Shown here: piece after piece, positions 34,657 through 44,403 of the stretch | Layout of the letters: every line of letters begins with the position of its first letter | Position numbering within the stretch: the first letter of the stretch is position 1 | Assembly: GCF_028736035.1 (NCBI RefSeq) | Contig: NZ_CP117866.1 | Coordinates: 5,828,001-5,892,000 of the forward strand | Direction of reading: 5' to 3' | Origin: Streptomyces sp. T12 | GTDB lineage: Bacteria > Actinomycetota > Actinomycetes > Streptomycetales > Streptomycetaceae | Length of the DNA: 64,000 nt | Position numbers and translations under genes: made by a program | Notes under the pieces: generated by a model | What the model was told of the DNA's origin: nothing | Seen by the model: the letters and a program-made list of their open reading frames with translations, nothing else | Database searches by the model: none

Positions 34657-35866
34657 CGTCAGCATGCGCGGCGCGTGGAAGGGCATACGCCGGGGCGCCG
34701 CCCGCGTCGAGGCCGTCACCCCCGCCGACCGGGACCGGGCCGTCGACGCGCTGCGGGCCCTCGCCATCGTCGGTGTCGTCCTCGGCCACTGGCTGGTGAC
34801 GGCCCTGGTGGCGGACGGCGGGGCCGGCCTGCGCACCGCGAGCCCGCTCCACTACATGCCCTGGCTGGCCCCGATCTCGTGGGCCTTCCAGACCCTCGCC
34901 GTGTTCTTCCTGGTCGGCGGCCACGTGGCAACCCGCGGCTACGCCTCGGCCCGAGCGCGCGGCACGACGTACGGCCAATGGCTGACGTCCCGTCTGTCCC
35001 GCCTGTTCAAGCCGGTGGCGGCGGTCCTCAGCCTGTGGACGGTGGCGTCGGTCCTGCTGCTCCTGTCCGGCACGGACGCCGACACCGTCCACACCCTGGT
35101 CAAACTGGCCCTGTCCCCCCTGTGGTTCCTCCTGGTCTTCGCCGCGCTGACGGCGGCGACGCCCCTGCTGCTCCGGCTCAACCCGCTCTGGCCGCTCGCG
35201 GTCGTCCTCCATGTGGACCTCATCCGCTTCGGCCTGGGCGGCCCCGCGTGGCTCGGCTGGGTGAACGTGGCGGCCGGCTGGCTGGTGCCGTACACCCTGG
35301 GCGCGGCCTGGACCCGGGGCGAGCTGGAGCGCCGCCGCGCGGGCTGGATCCTGCTGACGGGCGGCGCGTCGGCGACGGCCGCACTGGTCGCCTGGGCGGG
35401 CTACCCGGCGTCCATGGTCGGCGTCCCCGGCGAAGGAGTCTCCAACCTCAACCCACCCACGCTGGCCGCCGTCACCTTCGGTCTGGCCCAGTGCGGCCTG
35501 GCCCTGCTCCTGCGCGGGCCGTTGCGCCGCACGATGCGCCGCCCCCTGGCCTGGGCGGCGGTGGCCCTGCTCAACCTCTCGGCGATGACGGTCTTCCTCT
35601 GGCACCAGACGGCCCTGATGGCGACCACGGCCACGGGCCTGACGGCAGGCCACCTCCCCGGCCTGCACACCCTCCCCGACAACCTCGGCTGGGTGGCGGC
35701 CCGCCTGGCCTGGCTCCCTTTGTTCACCCTGGCCCTGGCCCTGTGCTGGACGACGTTCCGCGTCTATGAACAGGGCCCTCGCCGCTCGACCGGCCGCCGG
35801 TCCAGGGTCGTCCGGTCCCACTCGGCATCTCGGAGCAGTGCAGCGAAGGAACACCACCATGCCTAG
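34649..35866 (+). CDS. acyltransferase 3-type integral membrane protein
   Basis: 405 residues with ~9-10 hydrophobic helices. The motif RDRAVDALRALAIVGVVLGHW and a second region WAFQTLAVFFLVGGHVA match acyltransferase-3 enzymes that O-acetylate or acylate surface carbohydrates. It overlaps the hydrolase upstream and the kinase downstream by 8 nt each, so it belongs to their operon. The C-terminal ~30 residues are basic. Substrate unknown. Confidence 0.85.
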   Translation: MADVSMRGAWKGIRRGAARVEAVTPADRDRAVDALRALAIVGVVLGHWLVTALVADGGAGLRTASPLHYMPWLAPISWAFQTLAVFFLVGGHVATRGYASARARGTTYGQWLTSRLSRLFKPVAAVLSLWTVASVLLLLSGTDADTVHTLVKLALSPLWFLLVFAALTAATPLLLRLNPLWPLAVVLHVDLIRFGLGGPAWLGWVNVAAGWLVPYTLGAAWTRGELERRRAGWILLTGGASATAALVAWAGYPASMVGVPGEGVSNLNPPTLAAVTFGLAQCGLALLLRGPLRRTMRRPLAWAAVALLNLSAMTVFLWHQTALMATTATGLTAGHLPGLHTLPDNLGWVAARLAWLPLFTLALALCWTTFRVYEQGPRRSTGRRSRVVRSHSASRSSAAKEHHHA

Positions 35867-37205
35867 GGTTGGCCGCGTGACGGAGACGGGGATCCAGCAC
35901 TCGTTCGCGAGCCGAGTGCGCCGCTGGCTGCGCGTGCTGCGCGAGGACCTGTGGACCTTCGGGGCGGACCCGCTGCCGCCCTCCGTGTGGTTGCGCTGGC
36001 TGCCGCACGGCGTGCTGTCCCTGGTCGCGTTCGGCGTCACCATCGGCGCCGTGGCTCAACTGCGGGACAACGGCGGGGCGGGCGCCCAGGTGGCCTTCCT
36101 GATCGGGCTCGCCCAGGGGGGCGCGGTGGTCCTCGCGCTGTGGCGGCCCGTCGCCGGGTGGTGGCTGTCGACGGCAGCCATGGTGGCGGGTGCCGTCGAG
36201 GTGCGTCGCCACCTGCTGGCCGGTGGCGCGCACGACTTCGTCTGGCCCTGGAGCGCGGCCGGGATCATCGGCCAGATGGCCGTGATGCTGCTGCTCGCCC
36301 TGCGGGTACGCGCTCGGGTGTCCCTTGAGACGCTGGCGCTGACCGTGCTCGTCACCTACGTCATCCAGGGGCTGTGGGGGGCGCGCGACTACCAGCCCAC
36401 CGGAGTGCTCGCGATCACCCTGTTCGCGGTCGTCGTGGTGCTCGGCATGGCGCTGCGGGGCCGCAGGGAAGCCCGTGCCGAACTCGGCCGGCAGACCACG
36501 ATCACCGCCGAGGAGCGGGCCCGGCGCACCCTGCTGGAGGAGCGCACGAACATCGCCCGCGAGCTGCACGACGTGGTCGCCCACCACATGTCGGTGATCT
36601 CCATCCAGGCCCAGGTGGCCCCGCATCTGGTGGAGAACCCCTCGCAGGAGCTGAAGGAGAACCTCGCGGGCATCCGGCAGAACGCCCTGGACGCGCTCAC
36701 CGAACTGCGCCACGTGCTGGGCGTCCTGCGCTCCGAGAACCGGGAAGACCCCTACGGCCTCGGCGAACCCGGCACCGGAGCCGCCCCCGACGCCCCCCAG
36801 CCCATGCTCGACCGGCTCGACGCCCTCATCGAGAACACCCGTGCCGCCGGACTGGACGTCGTCACCGACATCAGGGGCGAGGCTCCCCAGTACGCCACGG
36901 GCGTGGAGCTGTCCGCGTACCGGATCATCCAGGAGGCGCTCAGCAACGCCCTGCGGCACGCGCCGGGCTCGGAAGTGCGCGTCGAGGTCTCCCACGACTT
37001 CCACGGCCTGCACCTGGGCGTCGTCAACTCCCGCCCGCAGCAACCTGTTCCGCCCTCCCCCGGCGCGGGACACGGTCTGCTAGGCATGCGCGAGCGGGCG
37101 ACGATGCTCGGGGGCCACCTCACCGCGGCCCCCACCCAGCACGGCGGTTTCGCGGTCTCGGCCTTCCTCCCGCGGGGCGACACCCCGCCGACTGCCCACC
37201 CCTGA
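35859..37205 (+). CDS. sensor histidine kinase, NarL-type (paralog A)
   Basis: 448 residues. The N-terminus has about four to five hydrophobic helices (~45-150). The HisKA_3 motif RARRTLLEERTNIARELHDV carries the phosphoacceptor His237, followed by AHHMS, and the ATPase has GVELSAYRIIQEALSNALRH and GAGHGLLGMRERATM. Start ATG 35859 is favoured by GAAGGA upstream and the 8-nt overlap with the acyltransferase; GTG 35877 is an alternative that would give the N-terminus seen in paralog B. It phosphorylates the following response regulator. Confidence 0.88.
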   Translation: MPRVGRVTETGIQHSFASRVRRWLRVLREDLWTFGADPLPPSVWLRWLPHGVLSLVAFGVTIGAVAQLRDNGGAGAQVAFLIGLAQGGAVVLALWRPVAGWWLSTAAMVAGAVEVRRHLLAGGAHDFVWPWSAAGIIGQMAVMLLLALRVRARVSLETLALTVLVTYVIQGLWGARDYQPTGVLAITLFAVVVVLGMALRGRREARAELGRQTTITAEERARRTLLEERTNIARELHDVVAHHMSVISIQAQVAPHLVENPSQELKENLAGIRQNALDALTELRHVLGVLRSENREDPYGLGEPGTGAAPDAPQPMLDRLDALIENTRAAGLDVVTDIRGEAPQYATGVELSAYRIIQEALSNALRHAPGSEVRVEVSHDFHGLHLGVVNSRPQQPVPPSPGAGHGLLGMRERATMLGGHLTAAPTQHGGFAVSAFLPRGDTPPTAHP

Positions 37206-37221
37206 CAGGAGAACCGACCCC

Positions 37222-37896
37222 ATGACGAGCAGCCCCATCCGCGTAGTCATCGCCGACGACCAGCAGATGGTCCGGCAGGGATTCACCGTGCTGCTCAACA
37301 CCAAGCCCGACATCGACGTGATCGGCCAGGCGGTCGACGGCCTGGACGCGGTCGCGAAGGTCGCCGAACTCACCCCCGACGTCGTCCTGATGGACATCCG
37401 CATGCCCGAACTCGGCGGCATCGAGGCCACCCGCCGCATCACCGCCGAGTCACCGCAGATCAAGGTGCTGGTGCTGACCACCTTCGACCTCGACGAGTAC
37501 GTGTACGAGGCGCTGCGCGCGGGAGCCTCGGGCTTCCTCCTCAAGGACGCCTCCGTCGATCAGCTGGCCGAGGCGGTACGGGTCGTGGCGGCCGGCGACG
37601 CGCTGCTCGCGCCCGGGATCACCCGCCGGCTCATCTCCGAGTTCTCCCGCCTGGACAAACGGCCCCGTGCCCCGCTCAAGGCACGCGTCGGCGACCTCAC
37701 CGAACGGGAGACGGAGGTCCTAGCCCTGATCGCCCAGGGCCTGTCGAACGCGGAGATCGCCGACCGCCTCGTCGTGGCCGAGCAGACCGTGAAGACCCAC
37801 GTGGGCCGCATCCTGGTGAAGCTGGGGCTGCGGGACCGGACGCAGGCGGCGGTGTTCGCCTACGAGTCGGGACTGGTGCGGCCCGCCGGGTATTGA
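37222..37896 (+). CDS. response regulator, NarL/LuxR type (paralog A)
   Basis: 224 residues. Receiver ~1-120 with phosphoacceptor Asp58 in VVLMDIRMPE and the Thr/Phe region VLTTFDLDEYVYEA; LuxR HTH at the C-terminus (LTERETEVLALIAQGLSNAEIADRL). It follows its kinase by 16 bp. It is a transcription factor; its likely target is the 18-bp element shared by both operons. Confidence 0.92.
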   Translation: MTSSPIRVVIADDQQMVRQGFTVLLNTKPDIDVIGQAVDGLDAVAKVAELTPDVVLMDIRMPELGGIEATRRITAESPQIKVLVLTTFDLDEYVYEALRAGASGFLLKDASVDQLAEAVRVVAAGDALLAPGITRRLISEFSRLDKRPRAPLKARVGDLTERETEVLALIAQGLSNAEIADRLVVAEQTVKTHVGRILVKLGLRDRTQAAVFAYESGLVRPAGY

Positions 37897-37940
37897 ACGC
37901 GGGTCCTGGCGGCACCCGCGCCGGGCACGACCAGCGGGGA

Positions 37941-37958
37941 TACCCGTAGTACCTGAGA
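37941..37958 (+). promoter_or_regulatory. 18-bp element shared with 33487-33504
   Basis: TACCCGTAGTACCTGAGA, matching the upstream element of the first two-component operon at 17 of 18 positions. It lies 67 bp before the second kinase start. Confidence 0.6.
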
Positions 37959-38024
37959 TGGACCTGCGGGAACCCCTCTCCATGGGGACGACCGCGACAG
38001 GGCCCTGCGCCTACCGTTCTGTAT

Positions 38025-39362
38025 GTGACCGAGACGACTCAGATGCCGACCCCGCCGGGGGACGCGGCCAAGCAGCGCAGCCCGGAGCTCCGGCTGGCCG
38101 CGGGCGCCCTGCGCGGGCTGCGGCAGGACCTGTCCCATGACGCCTTCGCCTACCGCCCGCTGCCGCGGATGAGCGTCGACGGCCCGCTGACCCGCCGGCT
38201 GCCGGGCCGCCTGCGGGAGTACGCGGCCTGGACACCGCACGCCGTGATCACCGCGGCCGCCCTGTTCACGCTGCTCATGGCCACCGTCGACAACGAACGC
38301 GCGGTCGTGCTGCTCGGTCCGCTCGCCGTGATCCCGATCCTGCTGACCATGATCCGGCCGGTCGGAGCGTTCTGGCTGTCCATGGCGGCCACCCCGGTCA
38401 GCCAGGTCTTCGGCAGCTCCTGGGACGGCTGGCCCTGGCTGCCCGCCAGCTTCGCCTGCCATCTGACCGTGCTGACGGTCGTGGCCATACGCACCAGGCC
38501 GCGCACGGCCGGGTACATGTGGGCCGTCACCGCGGCGTACGGCTTCGTGGCGACCGTGCTGTTCGGCCCGGGGCACTACTACGGCGACGACACCGCCCCC
38601 ATGCTGGTCTTCTCCGCGCTGATCCTGCTCGTCGTCGCCGTCTGGCACACCCGCAAGGAGGCCCGGCAGGAGGTGACCGCGCAGCAGACAGTGACCGCGC
38701 ACGAGCGCTCCCGGCGCACCCTGCTGGAAGAGCGCACGAACATCGCCCGCGAGTTGCACGACGTGGTCGCCCACCACATGTCGGTCGTCGCCATCCAGGC
38801 CGAGGCCGCGCCCTACCGGGTGGAGAACCCGCCGCCGGAGCTGGAGCGGGCCTTCGCCACCATCCGGGAGAACGCGGTGGCGGCCCTGACCGAGCTGCGC
38901 CGCGTGCTGGGCGTCGTGCGCGCCGAGGACTACGAAGCGCCGGACGCCCCGCAGCCGACGCTCGCCGACCTGGACGCGCTGCTGGCGAACGTGCGGGACA
39001 CGGGCCTGAACGTTCAGAAGACGGTGACGGGAGCGGTGCGCGCACTTCCGCAGGGCGTGGAGCTGTCGGCGTACCGCATCGTGCAGGAGGCGCTCAGCAA
39101 CAGCCTGCGCCACGCGCCCGGCGCGAGCGCCGGAGTGGAGATCGGGTACGTCTTGGGCGGCCTCGGCCTGCGCATAGTCAACGGCCCGCCGCCCGCGCCG
39201 GCCCTGGTGAAGCCCTCGCCCGGCGCCGGGCACGGCATCACCGGCATGCGGGAGCGCGTCACCATGCTGAACGGCGAGATGACGGCGGGCCCGACGGACG
39301 AGGGCGGCTACGAGGTGACGGTGTTCCTGCCGGCCACCACGACGACAGAGGACGGCTCATGA
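38025..39362 (+). CDS. sensor histidine kinase, NarL-type (paralog B)
   Basis: 445 residues, same architecture as paralog A: membrane helices (~70-210), HisKA_3 with RSRRTLLEERTNIARELHDV and phosphoacceptor His245, and HATPase (GVELSAYRIVQEALSNSLRH, GAGHGITGMRERV). Starts at GTG 38025 with the shared N-terminal VTET. Its stop overlaps the next gene as ATGA. Clearly a duplicate of paralog A, with diverged sensor half. Confidence 0.92.
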   Translation: MTETTQMPTPPGDAAKQRSPELRLAAGALRGLRQDLSHDAFAYRPLPRMSVDGPLTRRLPGRLREYAAWTPHAVITAAALFTLLMATVDNERAVVLLGPLAVIPILLTMIRPVGAFWLSMAATPVSQVFGSSWDGWPWLPASFACHLTVLTVVAIRTRPRTAGYMWAVTAAYGFVATVLFGPGHYYGDDTAPMLVFSALILLVVAVWHTRKEARQEVTAQQTVTAHERSRRTLLEERTNIARELHDVVAHHMSVVAIQAEAAPYRVENPPPELERAFATIRENAVAALTELRRVLGVVRAEDYEAPDAPQPTLADLDALLANVRDTGLNVQKTVTGAVRALPQGVELSAYRIVQEALSNSLRHAPGASAGVEIGYVLGGLGLRIVNGPPPAPALVKPSPGAGHGITGMRERVTMLNGEMTAGPTDEGGYEVTVFLPATTTTEDGS

Positions 39363-40024
39363 CCATCCGCGTGCTGATCGCGGACGACCAGATGATGGTG
39401 CGCGAAGGCTTCTCGGTCCTGCTGAACGCGATGCCGGACATCGAGGTCGTCGGCGAGGCCGTCAACGGACGGGAAGCGGTGGACCGGGTCCGCGACCTCA
39501 CCCCGGACGTCGTGCTGATGGACATCCGCATGCCGGAGCTGAACGGCATCGAGGCGACCCGGGAGATCGTCGCGGCCGACAGCACGTCCAAGGTGCTGGT
39601 GCTGACCACCTTCGACCTCGACGAGTACGTGTACCAGGCGCTGCGCGCGGGAGCCTCGGGCTTCCTGCTGAAGGACGCCTCGGCACGCCAACTCGCCGAC
39701 GGAGTAAGGGTGGTGGCGGCCGGCGAGGCCCTCCTCGCCCCCTCCGTCACCCGGCGGCTCATCACGGAGTTCTCGAAGCTGTCCGACTCCCCGCGCCTGA
39801 TGTCCTCCGCGCACGCGGCGTACGGGGAACTGACCGAGCGGGAGACGGAGGTGCTGGTGCTGATCGCGCAGGGCCTGTCGAACGCGGAGATGGCCGAGCG
39901 GCTGGTGGTCGCCGAGTCGACGATCAAGACCCACGTCAGCAGGATCCTGGTGAAGCTGGGGCTGCGGGACCGTACGCAGGCGGCGGTGTTCGCGTACGAG
40001 GCGCGGCTGGTCACGCCGGGCTGA
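39359..40024 (+). CDS. response regulator, NarL/LuxR type (paralog B)
   Basis: 221 residues. Phosphoacceptor Asp55 in VVLMDIRMPE and a LuxR HTH (LTERETEVLVLIAQGLSNAEMAERL). It is very similar to paralog A throughout, including the recognition helix region (AEQTVKTHV versus AESTIKTHV), so both probably bind similar DNA. ATG 39359 overlaps the kinase stop. Confidence 0.93.
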   Translation: MTIRVLIADDQMMVREGFSVLLNAMPDIEVVGEAVNGREAVDRVRDLTPDVVLMDIRMPELNGIEATREIVAADSTSKVLVLTTFDLDEYVYQALRAGASGFLLKDASARQLADGVRVVAAGEALLAPSVTRRLITEFSKLSDSPRLMSSAHAAYGELTERETEVLVLIAQGLSNAEMAERLVVAESTIKTHVSRILVKLGLRDRTQAAVFAYEARLVTPG

Positions 40025-40048
40025 GGGCGCCGGGGCTACGGTGAGGGC

Positions 40049-40483
40049 ATGGAACAGCGCATCACTCTGATCACGCTGGGAGTGGCCGACCTCGCCCGGT
40101 CCAAGGCCTTCTACGAGGCCCTGGGCTGGCGGGGGCAAGAGGTCGAGGAGACCGTCTTCTTCCAGGCGGGCGGCCTGGGACTGGTGTTGTGGGGCCGGGA
40201 CAAGCTGGCGCGGGACTGCGGTCTGGAGCCCGGGCAGGCGGACGGTTTCGGTGGGATCGTCCTCGCGCACAACGTCCGGTCCGAGGCGGAGGTCGACGCG
40301 CTGCTCGCGGCCGTGGAGCGGGCCGGCGGGACGGTCACCAAACCGGCGGCGGTGAACGCGATCGGGTTCTACTCCAGTGCCTTCGTCGACCCCGACGGCC
40401 ACGCCTGGGAGGTCGCCCACAACCCCGGGTTCCCCCTCGCCGAGGACGGCTCGATCACGCTTCCCGACTTCGGCAAGGACTAG
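40049..40483 (+). CDS. VOC-family (glyoxalase-like) protein
   Basis: 144 residues with a two-module VOC fold: ITLGVADLARSKAFYEALGW, FYSSAFVDPDGHAWEVAHNPGF. Family members include glyoxalases and dioxygenases; metal ligands are not all recognisable, so enzyme class is open. It is 25 bp downstream of the response regulator and 66 bp before the P450 in the same direction. Confidence 0.85.
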   Translation: MEQRITLITLGVADLARSKAFYEALGWRGQEVEETVFFQAGGLGLVLWGRDKLARDCGLEPGQADGFGGIVLAHNVRSEAEVDALLAAVERAGGTVTKPAAVNAIGFYSSAFVDPDGHAWEVAHNPGFPLAEDGSITLPDFGKD

Positions 40484-40549
40484 GACCTTCCCGGCGGGCC
40501 GGTCAGACACCCCTGGTCAGACAGGGGGACGCCGGGCTAGCGTCCGTGC

Positions 40550-41755
40550 ATGGCAGCCTTCGACCCCTGGGACCCGGCGTTCCTCGCCGACCCCTACCCG
40601 GCCTATGCCGAGCTGCGCGCCAAGGGCCGCGTGCACTACTTCGAGCCCACCAACCAGTGGCTCGTCCCGCACCACGCGGACGTATCCGCGCTGCTGCGCG
40701 ACCGCCGCCTCGGCCGGACCTATCAGCACCGGTTCACGCACGAGGACTTCGGACGGACCGCGCCGCCGCCGGAGCACGAGCCGTTCCAGACCCTCAACGA
40801 CCACGGGATGCTCGACCTGGAGCCGCCGGACCACACCCGGATCCGGCGGCTGGTGTCGAAGGCGTTCACGCCGCGTACGGTCGAGCAGCTCAAGCCGTAC
40901 GTGGCCCAGCTGGCCGGGGAGCTGGTGGACCGGCTCGTCGAGGCCGGCGGCGGGGACCTGCTCGCGGATGTCGCCGAGCCGCTGCCCGTGGCCGTCATCG
41001 CCGAGATGCTGGGCATCCCGGAGTCCGACCGGGCCCCTCTGCGCCCCTGGTCGGCGGACATCTGCGGGATGTACGAGCTGAACCCCTCGCAGGAGACGGC
41101 ACGCAAGGCGGTGCAGGCCTCGGTCGAGTTCTCGGACTACCTGCGGGAGCTGATCGCCGAGCGGCGCAAGGAGCCGGGCGAGGACCTCATCTCCGGGCTC
41201 ATCGCCGCGCACGACGAAGGCGACCGGCTGACCGAGCAGGAGATGATCTCGACGGCCGTCCTGCTGCTCAACGCGGGCCACGAGGCGACCGTCAACGCTA
41301 CGGTCAACGGCTGGTACGCCCTGTTCCGCAACCCGGGGCAGTTGGCCGCCCTGCGCGCCGACCACTCCCTGATCCCGTCCGCGATCGAGGAGCTGATGCG
41401 CTACGACACCCCGCTCCAGCTCTTCGAGCGCTGGGTCCTGGACGAGATCGAGATCGACGGCACGACGATTCCGCGGGGCGCGGAGATCGCGATGCTCTTC
41501 GGCTCCGCGAACCACGACCCAGAGGTCTTCCAGAACCCCGACCGGCTCGACCTCACCCGCAAGGAAAACCCGCACATCTCCTTCAGCGCCGGCATCCACT
41601 ACTGCATCGGCGCCCCCCTGGCCCGCATCGAACTGGCCGCATCGATGACGGCCCTGCTGGAACGGGCCCCGATCCTGCGCCTGGCGACGGAGCCGGATCG
41701 GAAGCCGAACTTTGTGATCCGGGGGTTGGAGGGGCTGAGGGTCGAGCCGGCGTAG
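40550..41755 (+). CDS. cytochrome P450 (bacterial CYP107-like)
   Basis: 401 residues. I-helix LLLNAGHEATVN (the usual acid-Thr pair appears as HEAT), the ExxR of helix K in EELMRY and haem-binding FSAGIHYCIGAPLARIE with the axial Cys352. It is a class I soluble monooxygenase needing a ferredoxin and reductase; no ferredoxin gene is adjacent. The substrate is unknown. The VOC gene upstream may be in the same transcript. Confidence 0.92.
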   Translation: MAAFDPWDPAFLADPYPAYAELRAKGRVHYFEPTNQWLVPHHADVSALLRDRRLGRTYQHRFTHEDFGRTAPPPEHEPFQTLNDHGMLDLEPPDHTRIRRLVSKAFTPRTVEQLKPYVAQLAGELVDRLVEAGGGDLLADVAEPLPVAVIAEMLGIPESDRAPLRPWSADICGMYELNPSQETARKAVQASVEFSDYLRELIAERRKEPGEDLISGLIAAHDEGDRLTEQEMISTAVLLLNAGHEATVNATVNGWYALFRNPGQLAALRADHSLIPSAIEELMRYDTPLQLFERWVLDEIEIDGTTIPRGAEIAMLFGSANHDPEVFQNPDRLDLTRKENPHISFSAGIHYCIGAPLARIELAASMTALLERAPILRLATEPDRKPNFVIRGLEGLRVEPA

Positions 41756-41764
41756 CCCAGGGCC

Positions 41765-41820
41765 GGGGTCGAAGGGGCGGAGCCCCTTCAGGAGGGGACG
41801 GGTAGGGGCGGCGGGGGCGA
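41765..41820. repeat. dispersed intergenic stem-loop repeat
   Basis: Contains a perfect 8-bp stem with triloop GGA (GAAGGGGC 41771-41778 with GCCCCTTC 41782-41789), followed by GGACGGGTAGGGGCGGCGGG. The same arrangement occurs inverted at 54869-54926. Lies between the convergent P450 and ABC permease genes, so it may also terminate transcription. Confidence 0.75.
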
Positions 41821-41849
41821 GTCGCACGCGGCGGCGACCGCACCGCCGC

Positions 41850-43445
41850 TCACGTCGTCATGTCCCGCCGCCGCACCCCCGCCAGGCCGGCCGCCACCAG
41901 CGCCACCGCCAGCCCGAGCAGCACCGACACCGGGCCCCACTCCATCGACCCGCCCGGCAGCTTCGGCAGATGCCCGAACGGCGAGAGATCCAGCACCGCC
42001 TGCGGAGCGTCCAGCGCAGGCCCCACCCAGCCGATGAGCAGCACCGCGCCCGCGACGCCCCATGCCGCCATCGCGGCCCGGGGCAGTACCCCGTACAGCA
42101 GCACCGCCAGCCCGCCGATCACCCACACCGCGGGGAGCTGCACCAGGCACGCCCCCAGGAGGGGCCCGGCCTCCTTGCCGTAGCCGACGATGAAGCCGAG
42201 GCCGGTCAGGAGCATGATCAGGACGGCGCCGCCGAAGGCGATGACCAGGTGTCCGGCGGCCCAGCGCAGGCGGCCGACCGCGTTCGCCAGCACCGGTTCC
42301 GCCCGGCCGGACGTCTCCTCGCCGTGCAGGCGCAGCACCGAGCCGACGACATACAGCGCCGCGATCAGGCCCATCATCCCGACCATCGACGCAAGGAACG
42401 CGTCCGTCAGACCGCTCTGGCCGCCCATCCGCTCGAAGATCTTCCGGGCGTTGTCGTTGTCGCCGACCAGGTCGGTCACGCCGTCCGCCAGACCGCCGTA
42501 GACGACGCCGACGACGAAGAAGGCGATGCTCCAGCCGTACACGCTGCCCCGCTGCAGCCGCCAGGCCAGCGAGCCCGCCGTGCGCAGGCGGCCCGAGGCG
42601 GGTCCCGGGCGGGTCGGCAGGAAGCTCATGCCGACGTCCCGGCGGCCCGCCAGCTCGTAGGCCACCGCGCCCTGGAGCAGGATCGCCGCCGCGAACAGCG
42701 GCAACACCCACCAGCGTTCGTCGGCGTAAGGCCGCAGGTTCTCCAGCCAGCCCAGCGGGGACAGCCACGTCAGGGCGGACGAGCCGTCGTCCGTCGCCGA
42801 GTCGCCCGCCGCGCGAAGGACGAAGGCCGCGCCCAGCACCCCGGCCGTCAGGCCGCGGGCCAGCCGCGCGCTCTCCGTCAGCTGGGCGACGATCGCCGCC
42901 ATCGTGGCGAAGACCATGCCGACGGCCGCGAGGCCGAGGCCGAGGGCGAGGGCGCCCACGGCGCCCCGGGCGGCCAGGCCCGCCGTCACGAGCAGAGCCA
43001 GTACGGCGTTCGCGACCCCCGCCGCCAGCAGCGCCGCCGTCAGGGAGGCCCGGCGGCCTACCATGCCGGACGCCACCAGTTCCTGCCGGCCGCTCTCCTC
43101 CTCGTCCCGGGTGTGCCGTACGACGACGAGCAGGCTTGTCACCGCGGCGAGCGCGCCCGCGTACACACCCACGCGCCAGGCCGTCAGGGCGCCGATCGAG
43201 GTGTCGAAGACCGGGCCGATCAGGGCGCGGAAGGAGGCGTTGGTCGCCACCTGGTGGATCAGGTCGGCGCGTTCGGCCGGGGTTCCGTACAAGTTCTTCA
43301 GCGTGTTCGGCATGGAGAGGACCATGAGCGCGTTGACCCCGACCCAGACCGGGATCATCACCCGGTCCCGGCGCAGCGCGAAGCGCAACAGCGTGCCGGT
43401 GCCCGCGAGTTGGCGGCCGGACCTCGGTACCGCGAGCGTCGTCAT
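41850..43445 (-). CDS. ABC transporter permease (polyketide-antibiotic exporter type)
   Basis: 531 residues with about twelve hydrophobic helices. Segments such as [40 protein letters not shown] and [19 protein letters not shown] recur in fused two-unit permeases of the ABC family exporting polyketides such as tetronasin. Its start overlaps the ATPase stop by 4 nt. The cargo is unknown; self-resistance or export of a metabolite is inferred. Confidence 0.87.
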   Translation of the reverse strand: MTTLAVPRSGRQLAGTGTLLRFALRRDRVMIPVWVGVNALMVLSMPNTLKNLYGTPAERADLIHQVATNASFRALIGPVFDTSIGALTAWRVGVYAGALAAVTSLLVVVRHTRDEEESGRQELVASGMVGRRASLTAALLAAGVANAVLALLVTAGLAARGAVGALALGLGLAAVGMVFATMAAIVAQLTESARLARGLTAGVLGAAFVLRAAGDSATDDGSSALTWLSPLGWLENLRPYADERWWVLPLFAAAILLQGAVAYELAGRRDVGMSFLPTRPGPASGRLRTAGSLAWRLQRGSVYGWSIAFFVVGVVYGGLADGVTDLVGDNDNARKIFERMGGQSGLTDAFLASMVGMMGLIAALYVVGSVLRLHGEETSGRAEPVLANAVGRLRWAAGHLVIAFGGAVLIMLLTGLGFIVGYGKEAGPLLGACLVQLPAVWVIGGLAVLLYGVLPRAAMAAWGVAGAVLLIGWVGPALDAPQAVLDLSPFGHLPKLPGGSMEWGPVSVLLGLAVALVAAGLAGVRRRDMTT

Positions 43446-44338
43446 CGGGCCGCCGCCTCCTGCTGGTAGTGCCGCAGGAACAGCTCCTCCAGCGTCGGCG
43501 GCGTCGACGTCAGCGACCGCACGCCCGACTCGCTGAGCGAGCGCAGTACGGCGTCGAGTTTGTCGGTCTCGACCTGGAGCCGGACGCGGCGGCCCTGTAC
43601 GTCGAGGTCGTGGACGCCCGGAAGACGGGACAACCCGTTGGGCGGACCGGCCAGTTCGGCCGTGACGCTCGTCCGCGTCAGGTGGCGCAGGTCGGCGAGC
43701 GAACCGCTCTCGACCGTGCGGCCCCTGCGGATGATGCTGACCCGGTCGCAGAGTTCCTCGACCTCGCTGAGGATGTGCGAGGAGAGCAGGATCGTACGGC
43801 CGCGCTCGCGTTCCTCCTCGACGCAGCGCTGGAAGACCTCCTCCATCAGCGGGTCCAGGCCCGAGGTCGGCTCGTCGAGGATCAGCAGGTCCACGTCCGA
43901 GGCGAACGCGGCGACGAGGGCGACCTTCTGGCGGTTGCCCTTGGAGTAGGTGCGGCCCTTCTTCGTCGGGTCCAGCTCGAACCGCTCGATCAGTTCGGCA
44001 CGGCGCCCGGCGTCGAGGCCGCCCCGCAGACGGCCGTAGAGGTCGATGACCTCACCGCCGGACAGGTTCCGCCACAGGGTCACGTCACCCGGCACGTAGG
44101 CGATGCGGCGGTGCACCTCCACCGCGTCCGTCCAGGGGTCGCGGCCGAGCACCTGCGCGGCGCCCGTGTCGGCGCGCAGCAGGCCGAGCAGGACGCGGAT
44201 GGTGGTGGACTTGCCGGCGCCGTTGGGGCCGAGGAAGCCGTGGACCTCGCCGGTCTCGACGTCCAGGTCGAGGCCGTCGAGCGCGTGCGTCTTGCCGAAC
44301 GACTTGTGCAGTCCGGAGACGGTGATTGCCTTCGTCAT
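43442..44338 (-). CDS. ABC transporter ATP-binding protein
   Basis: 298 residues. Walker [10 protein letters not shown], Walker [13 protein letters not shown] and the H-loop region are clear. The signature is unusual: SKGNRQK in place of the classical LSGGQ, as in several DrrA/TnrB-like ATPases. A C-terminal ~80-residue extension (DUF4162-like) is present. It drives the permease encoded downstream and diverges from the regulator at 44404. Confidence 0.92.
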   Translation of the reverse strand: MTKAITVSGLHKSFGKTHALDGLDLDVETGEVHGFLGPNGAGKSTTIRVLLGLLRADTGAAQVLGRDPWTDAVEVHRRIAYVPGDVTLWRNLSGGEVIDLYGRLRGGLDAGRRAELIERFELDPTKKGRTYSKGNRQKVALVAAFASDVDLLILDEPTSGLDPLMEEVFQRCVEEERERGRTILLSSHILSEVEELCDRVSIIRRGRTVESGSLADLRHLTRTSVTAELAGPPNGLSRLPGVHDLDVQGRRVRLQVETDKLDAVLRSLSESGVRSLTSTPPTLEELFLRHYQQEAAAR

Positions 44339-44358
44339 GGTTCAGAACGTACGCTTCT

Positions 44359-44374
44359 TTCAGAAATTTGTGAA
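44359..44374. promoter_or_regulatory. near-perfect palindrome, probable regulator operator
   Basis: TTCAGAAATTTGTGAA matches its own reverse complement at 14 of 16 positions. It lies in the 65-bp gap between the divergent ABC exporter and the MarR-like gene, an ideal place for control of both. Confidence 0.65.
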
Positions 44375-44403
44375 GTTAAGGAAGTCTATGAAGGCCCTTT
44401 AGG

